From Pseudomonas siliginis (GTDB lineage: Bacteria > Pseudomonadota > Gammaproteobacteria > Pseudomonadales > Pseudomonadaceae): a stretch of DNA of 64,000 bases. A program made the translations under genes and the position numbers. Numbering within the stretch: the stretch's first letter is position 1; each line of letters starts with the position of its first letter. The notes beneath the pieces were generated by a model, which worked only from the letters and a program-made list of their open reading frames with translations, made no database searches and was not told where the DNA came from. Shown piece by piece: positions 56,156 to 63,844 of the stretch. The stretch lies in contig NZ_JAHSTW010000003.1 in assembly GCF_019145195.1 (NCBI RefSeq), forward strand, positions 372,001 through 436,000, in the 5' to 3' direction.

Positions 56156-56224
56156 TACTTTGCGCAAGGATTGGGTATGCTTTGTCATAACTGGATGGAT
56201 ATACAGCTATCAGGAGTGAAATAG

Positions 56225-56533
56225 ATGGCAGTGGCACAACAACAAAACCGGCTAGCAAGCGCTGGCATGACAGGCCTGGAGCGTCTTGAGCTACGCGTCT
56301 CGTCAATGATCAATCACCCAGTCGCGCAGATTCAGCGATGGGTGACGATCCATCGGCTCGACACGGACGGAGAGAGGGAGTGGGAGGAGGTGATGGGGTT
56401 GTTGTCAGAGACGGAGTGCATAGACATGACTTTCAATGATGATGAATCAGTGACGCTCAGGTGGGATGCGAATGTAAATGACGATCGTCCGGTGGAGGTG
56501 ATGGAACGCGAGATCGAGTCTGCGCCGTTTTGA
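56225..56533 (+). CDS. DUF1654 family protein
   Basis: 102 residues. LERLELRVSSMINHPVAQIQRWVTIHRLD...WEEVMGLLSETECIDMTFNDDESVTLRW fits DUF1654, small proteins found in Pseudomonas chromosomes and phages with unknown role. Its promoter carries the phage repressor motif, so it should be silent in the lysogen and switched on at induction. Confidence 0.82.
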   Translation: MAVAQQQNRLASAGMTGLERLELRVSSMINHPVAQIQRWVTIHRLDTDGEREWEEVMGLLSETECIDMTFNDDESVTLRWDANVNDDRPVEVMEREIESAPF

Positions 56534-56540
56534 CATGCAC

Positions 56541-56566
56541 AAAAAAGCCCGCTACGAAGGCGGGCC
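56541..56566 (-). terminator. Intrinsic terminator ending the repressor operon
   Basis: On the minus strand GCCCGC, CTTCGTA, GCGGGC then TTTTTT. It lies about 10 bases after the GHKL-nuclease stop and faces the end of the DUF1654 gene. Confidence 0.85.
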
Positions 56567-56574
56567 TGTTCATG

Positions 56575-58572
56575 TTATTGGGTCGTTTCAGTTTGTAAGC
56601 TCTCCACTAACTCTTCTCTAGAGGAAGATGATAAGGAAGCACGCTGTGTTTTCAGTCGTTCCAGCAAGTATTCATTGCTGATATCGAACTCATCGAAAAT
56701 AGTTGGCCAAGTCTTGATGTAGGTTTTTATTTTGTCGTCGCTTGTGATCAGCCCAGGCTCGCCATATACCTCTGAGGTTTTAAGCCTGCTATGGATCGAG
56801 TAAGCTTCTTTCGAAATATTTCGTCCCACCAAAATCAATTCAAATTTGGTGAGGTCGCTATTAAATTCAGGATAGTGACTCAGGATCGACGCGTATTCAT
56901 CAAGCTGCTGCAGGTGCTTATTTTTGAGTGATACACCTGGTCTTTTTATCTCGACTATTACGCAGCGAAAGAATTTGCGTCCGCGGGCGTCAAGTTGTAG
57001 TTTTTTTCTAATCAGAAGTAAATCTACTTGTCGATTCGCGCCGTCAATTGTCACGTCGCTCGATAAGTCTTCAATCTCGATTTCATTTATGTTTTTTATT
57101 TTGGATCGTAGGTTTTTCGCTGTGGTAGTGAATGTTGCCTCTTCTGCTCCGAGGATTTCGTAAGCAGGACCGAAAAGCCATGTATTGTTTTCAATTATTT
57201 TTTGTAAGTCTGGAGTCTCTAAAACATCCTTGTAGTGAATGTTCATGATCTCCTTTAGTTGGCATATTGCAAGTTCCCGGTTCTGCAGTAACTCAATTGT
57301 TTGAATAATATTATCGAGCTTGGTCTTTTTTAATTGGCTTGCAAGTTGAGTCATGGCTGCGGCATCCAGATTAAGTACACTTTCGAGTACGTCAAATATG
57401 CCGCTATTTTCGTTTGAAACTGATAGTCTGTCTAATAATCTTATAATCAGTCGGCGCTGTGTTTTATTACCGCCAACAAATAGCTTAGGCTCTCTAACTA
57501 ATACGGCTTTAACAATTTCTTTAACGTGGGACAATCGCCATTTGGATTCGGCGTGATCAAGACCTTCGTAATCTGGGAAATCACCGGCCTTTTCAAACGC
57601 ATCTATTTGTTCCTGCGCCTTACTGACTAAAAAATCCGCGTAGCTATGCCTGAGAAATGCATTCAAGTCTCGTATTAGCATTCTGAAATCTTCAGTCGCC
57701 AAGAAAGAGGTAAATGGTTCGGATAGCATGCCGTCGTCTTTGACGTAGCGCTCGAGGAACGGTGACTTTATGAATACCGAGGTGTAATAGTCTCTTTTTT
57801 TGTTTAGACTGCTGTACTGTTTATAAATTGTCTTCAGCTTGCTTGAGATGAAGTATAAATAAGATTTCTCCGCCCCGGGCTTCTCGTCCCATTGGACTAA
57901 ATCTACGTCAAATATCGCAGAGTTGGTTTTAATGGCTACGGAAGTCTTCGTGTGCGATAGTGGTAATATTTTGATGCCGTTAATGGTGATCGTTTTTTCC
58001 GGCATCAATACAAGGTGTGGGCCGAATTCTTTGCTGAATTCACTGATTAGAAAGCTATCGGTAGGAAGATTCTTATCAAAATTTGTTAAACTAACACATG
58101 TGCCCGATTCGGCCCGAGATAACAGAGTATGCTGCTCGTGTTGCTGAATTGTTTTACCATCTACTGCACTTAGGTTGCTGCTCAAAACTACAATTCGCGC
58201 ATCGATACCTTCAAATCGAGTAAACCATTTCGCAGTATGGCAAATTTTGTGAAAAGCCAGCCTGCCGCGCCCTTGTGATCCATGAGAGTCAAACGAATCT
58301 TTTTTGAGGGAGTCGTTAAATCTACGGAAGTTTTCGTCAGGTTTCTCAATGTTGATGCCAGTTCCATTATCGAGAATGGTAACAGAAACAGTCCCCCCTG
58401 TTTCGGTGCTCTCTATCTCTATCTGAACGGTTGTTGCTCCAGCGTCAAGGCCGTTCCAGACCAACTCAGCAAGTGCATGCCAAGGCTCAACATTCTTAAA
58501 GTGCTTCGTGATGCCGCTGTGTGTAATGGTATTCGATCCAGAAAAGTCTCGAGCGACAAAGTCCATAGTCAA
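56575..58572 (-). CDS. GHKL ATPase fused to a PD-(D/E)xK nuclease, candidate anti-phage system
   Basis: 665 residues, AT-rich beside its neighbours. Residues 30-160 are a GHKL ATPase: N-box ELVWNGLDA (N40), DNGTG at 68-72, GSQGRGR at 98-104, SGTCVSL near 156. Residues 230-450 are mostly helical. Residues 455-585 look like a Shedu/DUF4263-type nuclease: ENNTWLFGPAYEILG, VDLLL with D517, VIVEIKRP with E541 and K543, HLQQLDEYASIL with Q556. It begins 61 bases after the repressor gene in the same direction and ends at a terminator, so it should be made in the lysogen. The position equals that of rexAB in lambda. I know no characterised single-chain system with this pairing; defence is inferred. 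Confidence 0.9.
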   Translation of the reverse strand: MTMDFVARDFSGSNTITHSGITKHFKNVEPWHALAELVWNGLDAGATTVQIEIESTETGGTVSVTILDNGTGINIEKPDENFRRFNDSLKKDSFDSHGSQGRGRLAFHKICHTAKWFTRFEGIDARIVVLSSNLSAVDGKTIQQHEQHTLLSRAESGTCVSLTNFDKNLPTDSFLISEFSKEFGPHLVLMPEKTITINGIKILPLSHTKTSVAIKTNSAIFDVDLVQWDEKPGAEKSYLYFISSKLKTIYKQYSSLNKKRDYYTSVFIKSPFLERYVKDDGMLSEPFTSFLATEDFRMLIRDLNAFLRHSYADFLVSKAQEQIDAFEKAGDFPDYEGLDHAESKWRLSHVKEIVKAVLVREPKLFVGGNKTQRRLIIRLLDRLSVSNENSGIFDVLESVLNLDAAAMTQLASQLKKTKLDNIIQTIELLQNRELAICQLKEIMNIHYKDVLETPDLQKIIENNTWLFGPAYEILGAEEATFTTTAKNLRSKIKNINEIEIEDLSSDVTIDGANRQVDLLLIRKKLQLDARGRKFFRCVIVEIKRPGVSLKNKHLQQLDEYASILSHYPEFNSDLTKFELILVGRNISKEAYSIHSRLKTSEVYGEPGLITSDDKIKTYIKTWPTIFDEFDISNEYLLERLKTQRASLSSSSREELVESLQTETTQ

Positions 58573-58633
58573 TTCATCATCCTCAGCGTTTGCGCGCCCA
58601 TCGCGCAGGTAGGTTACAGCATCATCTCTGCAT

Positions 58634-59500
58634 TCAAACTAATTGAGCATTCCAGACCAATAATACTCTTGCCTGTATGAAAGTTTCATCCGATCTAATC
58701 GTTTGTGGCGGGTGACGATCGTTGTCGGAAATCATCTTGATCTGATCGCCGCCTATCCACTGAAGCCGCTTGATGTAGAGATGACCTTCCCACGAAAACA
58801 TATAGATCCCATCGCCTACGAATTCTCGAATGCTGATGTCGACCAGCAACGGATCACGATGCTTGATCGTCGGTGCCATAGACTGGCCCCAACCGGTCAC
58901 CATCTTCAGGTGGAAATGCTCTTTGAACTCGACTCCCATCTCCCGCAAATGCTTGGGGCTTACTCGAACATCCTGCAGCATCTCTGGATAGTCGTGCGGG
59001 ATCTGGCCGCCGCCCATGGCTGCGCGGACGTCGTAGTGCGCGATCCATACCTCATCACCCATAACGCCTGGCCGGTAGTAGTCAATCTCGATAGCGCCGC
59101 CAGCATCGTCTGCTTCAGCGGCTGCCATCAATCTTTGTCTGGCTGTGTCAGTAAGCCCTTTGCCCTGGTTATCGAGCATCTGGCGGACCATATCAGCAGC
59201 GGAAAGCGTCGAAGTCGATGGCGCTTCGGCGACGCTCGTCAGCCCGCTGATCTCGCGCGCAAGTCGCTTACTGAAGCGCTCGACTGGAACGCCGAGCAGG
59301 CGCGATAGAACCGCCGCGAACTTGGCGTTCAGAGGATTCGTTCCGTTCAGGTACATCGCTACCGCAGCGGCCGATATATCAGCCTCCGCCGCAAGACTCG
59401 CCTGGGTCAATCCGAGTGCGTTCTTTTTGGACACGAAAAGCGCCTTGGCGGCGTCACACTCAGCTTTCAGTTCTGGGGACAGCTCTTTCTTTCTGCTCAT
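58634..59500 (-). CDS. Prophage repressor, HTH plus S24 peptidase domain (CI-like)
   Basis: 288 residues. Helix-turn-helix about 30-55 (LTQASLAAEADISAAAVAMYLNG), linker, then a LexA/CI-type S24 domain with catalytic Ser207 (GWGQSMAPT) and Lys244 (YIKRL). A-G at 133-134 (DDAGGAIE) is a possible self-cleavage site, so RecA-dependent induction is expected. It is divergent from cro and should bind the TTAACCG-x-CGGTTAA sites at 59510-59576 and 56114-56155. Confidence 0.94.
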   Translation of the reverse strand: MSRKKELSPELKAECDAAKALFVSKKNALGLTQASLAAEADISAAAVAMYLNGTNPLNAKFAAVLSRLLGVPVERFSKRLAREISGLTSVAEAPSTSTLSAADMVRQMLDNQGKGLTDTARQRLMAAAEADDAGGAIEIDYYRPGVMGDEVWIAHYDVRAAMGGGQIPHDYPEMLQDVRVSPKHLREMGVEFKEHFHLKMVTGWGQSMAPTIKHRDPLLVDISIREFVGDGIYMFSWEGHLYIKRLQWIGGDQIKMISDNDRHPPQTIRSDETFIQARVLLVWNAQLV

Positions 59501-59509
59501 CCGTGAAAT

Positions 59510-59576
59510 TTAACCGTTGGTTAATTTTATTGCGGCAACCGCCGGTATTGCTTGAAAACTAACCGGCGGTTAATAT
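59510..59576. promoter_or_regulatory. Rightward operator region between repressor and cro
   Basis: Three sites of the same motif: TTAACCGTTGGTTAA (59510-59524), AACCGCCGGTAT (59537-59548) and TAACCGGCGGTTAAT (59560-59574). The cro promoter reads TTGCTT (59548-59553), 17 bases, TAATAT (59571-59576), overlapped by the third site. Confidence 0.8.
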
Positions 59577-59607
59577 TGGGTCTGACAAAGTTTGCTGAGG
59601 CAACGAC

Positions 59608-59814
59608 ATGAAGAAGACGCCACTGCCAGAACTGGTTGAGCGAATTGGTCAGTCCGCTGTCGCCAAGGGCCTTGGCGTCAGCGCTCCAGCCATTTCAAAA
59701 GCTTTGAAGGCGGCCAGGGAAATCCTAGTCATTGAACATGAGGACGGAAAGCTGACAGCGGAGGAGGTTCGTCCATTTCCGTGCCAGCTGCCGGTTCAGA
59801 AAACTGCCGCCTGA
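59608..59814 (+). CDS. cro: Cro-like repressor
   Basis: 68 residues. A short helix-turn-helix (GQSAVAKGLGVSAPAISKALKAAREI) in a Cro-size protein, divergent from the repressor and downstream of the operator array. AGGCAACGAC precedes the ATG. Expected to repress the lysogeny promoter on induction. Confidence 0.85.
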   Translation: MKKTPLPELVERIGQSAVAKGLGVSAPAISKALKAAREILVIEHEDGKLTAEEVRPFPCQLPVQKTAA

Positions 59815-59892
59815 CATCGAGTCCGCCGTTCCTAGAGCAAATGATCGCGCCGCTGGTGGCGCAAAGCCACGTAACAATTTTCGAGGTGTGAC

Positions 59893-60318
59893 ATGCAGGA
59901 GTTGATGAGAGCGATCTACGACGTGGTTGACGACCATGGCACCAAAAAAATCGCCGAGGGCGCGGACTTTAAATCTCGGACGCTTCTTTCCCAGAAGGCA
60001 AACCCGGACTACGACACCCACCGCATGAACGTGGAAGAGCTGCACCGGATCATGAAGTTTACCCAAGACTTCCGCCCGCTAAAGGCTTGGGCGGAGGCGT
60101 TCGGTTTCGACCTGGTCCCGAAGGAGCGGCCGGAAGGAATCAACCTAAACGCCGCTCTGCTGCGACTGCATGCCGATCTTGCTGACGTTACCCGGCTTGC
60201 GTTCGACGCACAGGCTGACGGTCGAGTCTGCTCGCTCGAGAAAACTAGCCTGCTCAAGGAGGCTGAGGAAGTGATCGTCAGCTTGGAATTGTTCAAGCAG
60301 TCCGTGAAGGCAGCCTGA
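59893..60318 (+). CDS. CII-like phage regulator (CP76 family)
   Basis: 141 residues. AIYDVVDDHGTKKIAEGADFKSRTLLSQKANPD and MNVEELHRIMKFTQDFRPL match the phage CII/CP76 regulatory family, which promotes establishment of lysogeny. Follows cro in the rightward early operon; a terminator comes directly after. Confidence 0.88.
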   Translation: MQELMRAIYDVVDDHGTKKIAEGADFKSRTLLSQKANPDYDTHRMNVEELHRIMKFTQDFRPLKAWAEAFGFDLVPKERPEGINLNAALLRLHADLADVTRLAFDAQADGRVCSLEKTSLLKEAEEVIVSLELFKQSVKAA

Positions 60319-60330
60319 ATTTCAGACACA

Positions 60331-60359
60331 AAAAAGCCGACGTACGAGGTCGGCTTTTT
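60331..60359 (+). terminator. Intrinsic terminator after the CII-like gene
   Basis: AAAAAGCCGAC, 7-base loop, GTCGGCTTTTT, 12 bases after the stop. Placed like tR1 of lambda: early transcription must pass it to reach the replication genes. Confidence 0.88.
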
Positions 60360-60388
60360 CAATAGCGGTAAAACAAGTGGAGCTGATT

Positions 60389-61192
60389 ATGCACGCACAC
60401 TCACAACAGGACAATACCGGACATGTCGCGACACGTTTTGCAGATTCTGAAAACGTGTCGCGTACCGTTATGTCCTCTCGCGAAATCGCCAACGTCACCG
60501 GTAAACGGCACGACAATGTAAAACGCGACATCTTGGCAATGCTCAAAGACCTGAAAGTAGATGCACTCAATTTTGAGGACATCTACCTCGACGGACGCAA
60601 CCGTGAGCAAGTCCAGTACATGCTTGATCGCGAGCACACCGATTGCCTGCTCACCGGTTACAGCGCCCCGATGCGCATGAAGGTGATTAGCCGGTGGCGC
60701 GAGCTTGAACAGCAGCAGGGCGCCCGCGAGCAGGTTCTGCTCAATGGCACCAAGGTCGTCGGCGAGATCGCCATTATGGAGTGCTACACGCGCCTGCTGA
60801 AGCCCGCGCCATCTTGCCAGATGGCCATGCTCACCAAGATCGCCCAGAACAACGGGCTCGATCCGATATTTCTCCCAAGCTACGCCGTCGACTCTGCACC
60901 TGATGCCGCCGGCGGCTCTTCGATGCCCACCAAGTCGGCCACGGCCTTGCTGAAAGACAACAGCATCCGCGTTGCGCCCGCAGCATTCAACCGCGCGCTG
61001 GCCGTCAAGGGCTTCCTCAAGCAACTCCAGCGCAAAAACTCCAAGCAGGAAATGGTCGACTTCTGGTCGGTGACCGAGAAGGGTCTAGCCTACGGCAAAA
61101 ACCTCACCAGCCCTCAATCCCCACGCGAGACACAGCCTCACTGGTACGTGGACCGCTTCCTCGAACTGGCCAAATTGGTCGGGAAGGCCTGA
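60389..61192 (+). CDS. Rha family phage regulatory protein
   Basis: 267 residues from ATG 60389 (a GTG four codons earlier is open). The N-terminal 95 residues fit the Rha domain (MSSREIANVTGKRHDNVKRDI; GRNREQVQYMLDREHTDCLLTGY). The C-terminal part is antirepressor-like (FLKQLQRKNSKQEMVDFWSVTEKGLAYGKN). Rha proteins interfere with phage growth in hosts lacking IHF in phage P22-type systems; here the role is only inferred. Confidence 0.85.
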   Translation: MHAHSQQDNTGHVATRFADSENVSRTVMSSREIANVTGKRHDNVKRDILAMLKDLKVDALNFEDIYLDGRNREQVQYMLDREHTDCLLTGYSAPMRMKVISRWRELEQQQGAREQVLLNGTKVVGEIAIMECYTRLLKPAPSCQMAMLTKIAQNNGLDPIFLPSYAVDSAPDAAGGSSMPTKSATALLKDNSIRVAPAAFNRALAVKGFLKQLQRKNSKQEMVDFWSVTEKGLAYGKNLTSPQSPRETQPHWYVDRFLELAKLVGKA

Positions 61193-61193
61193 T

Positions 61194-62165
61194 ATGCAAT
61201 TCACCATCACGATCAATCAGGTGAAGGCGTTGGAGTGGGGGCTGAATTCTCAGCAGGCCCTGCTGTTTGCCTTCGTCTATGGCTGTCCGAGCTGGACAAA
61301 GCCAATCAAGACTGACGACGGGATCTTCTTCGCGCTGAGCAAGGCCAAGATCATCGAGGAGCTGCCGCTGCTCACTGACAAACCAGACACTGCTTACCGC
61401 ATGTTGAAGGCCCTGGAAGAAGCCGGTCTTATTGAGCTTTCCAGCACTTCGAACATCACACTGTTCCGCCTGACCGAGAAGGCGATCGAGTGGAACCAGA
61501 AGCTCGACGGGTCGGAAAAATATCCGACCCCACCAAATAACGAAGGTCGGAAAAAAATCCGATCTACCTCGGAAAAAAATCCGAGCAAGGTCGGAGAAAA
61601 ATCCGAACAAGGGTCGGAAAAATCTCCGACAAATCAGGATACCAATCATCAGGGTACCAATCAGGATACCAGTCAGGACTTGCAAGGCAGCCCGGACAAG
61701 CCGGCCCGCAATCTGGTTCTCGTGGTCGATCGCACCGATGCCCCGCGGGTTGAGATTCCCGCTGACATGCCTGGCCCAAAAGACCAGTCCTGCAAAACCT
61801 ACAAGGTGTGGGCGAACTACGCCATGGCCTACCGCAAGCGCTACAGCACTTGGCCTGTGTGGAACGCCAAGGTAGGTGGCCAGCTCGGTCAACTTGTCGA
61901 CCGCCTCGGCGCCGATGTCGCTCATCACGTCGCGGCTCACTTCCTGAAAACCAGCGATGCCGCTGTGCTCCGAAAGTGCCACAGCCTCAACGAGCTGCTG
62001 GCCAATGCCGAGAGCTACCACACCCAGTGGGTGACCGGGCAGCGCATCAACGGAACAACCGCGCGCCAGATGGAACGCACCGAAGCGAACGTTTCCGCCG
62101 CCGAGCAGGCCGCGCAAATGGTCTTGGCCAAGCGCCAAGCAGGGGAGCGCAATGAATACCTTTGA
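61194..62165 (+). CDS. Phage replication initiator (lambda O-like) with internal origin
   Basis: 323 residues. An N-terminal winged-helix part (WGLNSQQALLFAFVYG; LTDKPDTAYRMLKALEEAGLIEL) as in phage and plasmid initiators, a low-complexity linker about 105-165 that is encoded by the iterons, and a C-terminal domain (YAMAYRKRYSTWPVWNAKVGGQL...HSLNELLANAESY) likely to contact the next protein or a helicase. As in lambda O, the origin lies inside the gene. Confidence 0.86.
   Translation: MQFTITINQVKALEWGLNSQQALLFAFVYGCPSWTKPIKTDDGIFFALSKAKIIEELPLLTDKPDTAYRMLKALEEAGLIELSSTSNITLFRLTEKAIEWNQKLDGSEKYPTPPNNEGRKKIRSTSEKNPSKVGEKSEQGSEKSPTNQDTNHQGTNQDTSQDLQGSPDKPARNLVLVVDRTDAPRVEIPADMPGPKDQSCKTYKVWANYAMAYRKRYSTWPVWNAKVGGQLGQLVDRLGADVAHHVAAHFLKTSDAAVLRKCHSLNELLANAESYHTQWVTGQRINGTTARQMERTEANVSAAEQAAQMVLAKRQAGERNEYL
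61511..61671. repeat. Prophage origin: five dyad iterons and three direct repeats
   Basis: 18-bp iterons of the form GTCGGAAAAAAATCCGAC start at 61511, 61546, 61568, 61590 and 61613, spaced 35, 22, 22 and 23 bases; each is a 6-bp dyad around an A-rich centre. Then TCAGGATACCA-type units start at 61634, 61649 and 61661. The whole lies in the linker code of the initiator. Confidence 0.85.
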
Positions 62166-62949
62166 AATGAACGACCAGCAGGTTGCCGGGCTTGCTGCAG
62201 CGATCTGCGCCACCGCTGAGGCCATGGGTCAGGAAATGAACCCAGGCACCGCGGCGATCATGGCCGAAGATCTCTGTGCCTACCCAGTACCGGTTGTGAA
62301 GGCCGCTCTGAAGGCCTGTCGCTTTGAGGTGAAGGGCAAGTTGGCAATGGCTGACATTCTTCAGCGGGTTCAGATTGCCGACGGCCGGCCGGGAAAGGAC
62401 GAGGCCTGGGCGATCGCGATGACCACCAACGATGAATTCGAAACCGTGGTGCTGACGGACGAAATTCAGCTCGCGCTGGCAGCCGCGAAACCTGTCCTCG
62501 ATGCCGGCGACAAGGTCGGTGCGCGCATGGCATTCAACAGTGCTTACGAGCGTCTGGTGGGGCAGGCCCGGGAGGACAGCAAGGAAGTGAACTGGCATGT
62601 GTCGGTCGGCTTCGACGCCAACCGCCGCACACAGGCGATCGCCAAGGCCGTGCAGATGCAGCGAATCCCTCAGGAGCGCGCTCAGCAGTACCTGGCCGAC
62701 TTGAGTGTCGTGCCGGTCACTGAAGACGGTCGGGCCGTCGTTGCGCTGCTCACCGGTGAGGTTGCAAGGCCGTCGCCAAAGCTACGCGAGAGGCTCGCCG
62801 CGGTGAAGGATTCGATGCTTTCCATGCGCCAAGCATCAGCCGAGGAAAAAACAGAAATGCGAATTCAGGCAGCCAATGAGCTGGCGGATCGCCGGGCGCT
62901 GCTCATTCAGCAGGCCGAACAATTGGAAGCAAGGAGTGCGGCTCAATGA
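62152..62949 (+). CDS. Hypothetical prophage protein in the replication region
   Basis: 265 residues; start overlaps the initiator end by 14 bases. Mainly helical, Ala-rich. The segment VVKAALKACRFEVKGKLAMADILQRVQ resembles N-terminal parts of phage replication accessory proteins, and its place after the initiator is that of lambda P. A helicase-loading role is possible but I see no diagnostic motif. Confidence 0.75.
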   Translation: MNTFEMNDQQVAGLAAAICATAEAMGQEMNPGTAAIMAEDLCAYPVPVVKAALKACRFEVKGKLAMADILQRVQIADGRPGKDEAWAIAMTTNDEFETVVLTDEIQLALAAAKPVLDAGDKVGARMAFNSAYERLVGQAREDSKEVNWHVSVGFDANRRTQAIAKAVQMQRIPQERAQQYLADLSVVPVTEDGRAVVALLTGEVARPSPKLRERLAAVKDSMLSMRQASAEEKTEMRIQAANELADRRALLIQQAEQLEARSAAQ

Positions 62950-63377
62950 GTATCGATAAACAAAAACTCCAGAAGCTGCTGTGGGCAGAAGCCGCGTCGT
63001 ACCGTGCCGACTGTGCAGACTGGAAGCGCAACACCGAGGCTCTGCAGGACTTCCTCGGGGAAAAGACCGTGGAGGAGGTGGCGCTGGAGCTGCTGGCCGA
63101 GAACAACCGGCTTGGGCAAATCGAGTACGCATTTTCGGAGTGGATCGAGAAAACCGATTGGGTGCAGTCCACCGTGCAAGCGTCCGAACTTGGCCGCCAT
63201 CGCGCGGATGTGCTGCGCACACGGATCGACCAGTTCAAGGCCGAGAACGAGGCGCTGCGCAAAGCCATCGCCGACGTCGACGGCGCGCTGGAGCGTGAAT
63301 ACTGGAGCGAGTACGCCGGGCTTGAAGAAGCTCGCTCCATCCTTGACGCGGCCATTGGCAAGGCGGCTCAGGCATGA
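62946..63377 (+). CDS. Hypothetical prophage coiled-coil protein
   Basis: 143 residues, start overlapping the previous stop by ATGA. Long charged helices (ALELLAENNRLGQIEYAF; LRTRIDQFKAENEALRKAI) predict a coiled coil. Function unknown. Confidence 0.75.
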   Translation: MSIDKQKLQKLLWAEAASYRADCADWKRNTEALQDFLGEKTVEEVALELLAENNRLGQIEYAFSEWIEKTDWVQSTVQASELGRHRADVLRTRIDQFKAENEALRKAIADVDGALEREYWSEYAGLEEARSILDAAIGKAAQA

Positions 63378-63844
63378 CTGACAAGATCAGCGTTAACTGC
63401 CAGGCCAAGCTCTCCGAAGCCATCACACGGCTCAGCGCCATGTTCCGCGACAAGAAGTTCGTCGTGGTATCGCTGCGCCCGGGCAAGGACCGCACGCTAG
63501 ACCAGAACCGGCTGTGGTTCGCAATGTACAAGCGCATCGCGGAAATGACCCAGATCGGTGATGAGGCTGAAGCCCGGCGCTACTGCAAGCTGCACATCGG
63601 CGTGCAGATCCTTCTGAACGAGGATGCCGGGTTTCAGGCTGAGTGGTACCGGGTGATGCGTCATCTGCCATACGAAACGAAGCTGGACATGATGGGCGAG
63701 TGCCATTTGTTCGGGCCGGACGGCTTCCCGGTGACCAGTCTGTTCAATCGTTCCCAGGGCATTGCCTACACCGATCGCATTGTCGCGCGCTTCGCACCGC
63801 AGGGCGTGTACTTCGATGATTTGCTGAGCCAGGAGGCCGCATGA
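63374..63844 (+). CDS. ninB: Recombination protein NinB
   Basis: 156 residues, overlapping the previous gene by ATGA. VSLRPGKDRTLDQNRLWFAMYKRIAE and the later AEWYRVMRHLPYETKLDMM fit NinB (lambda Orf), which helps load annealing protein on SSB-coated DNA. Consistent with the Bet/exonuclease pair in the same prophage. Confidence 0.92.
   Translation: MTDKISVNCQAKLSEAITRLSAMFRDKKFVVVSLRPGKDRTLDQNRLWFAMYKRIAEMTQIGDEAEARRYCKLHIGVQILLNEDAGFQAEWYRVMRHLPYETKLDMMGECHLFGPDGFPVTSLFNRSQGIAYTDRIVARFAPQGVYFDDLLSQEAA

Noticed and set aside
61511..61671. CRISPR-like array
   Set aside because: Repeat steps of 22-23 bases leave only 4-5 bases between units; these are replication iterons, and no cas genes are present.
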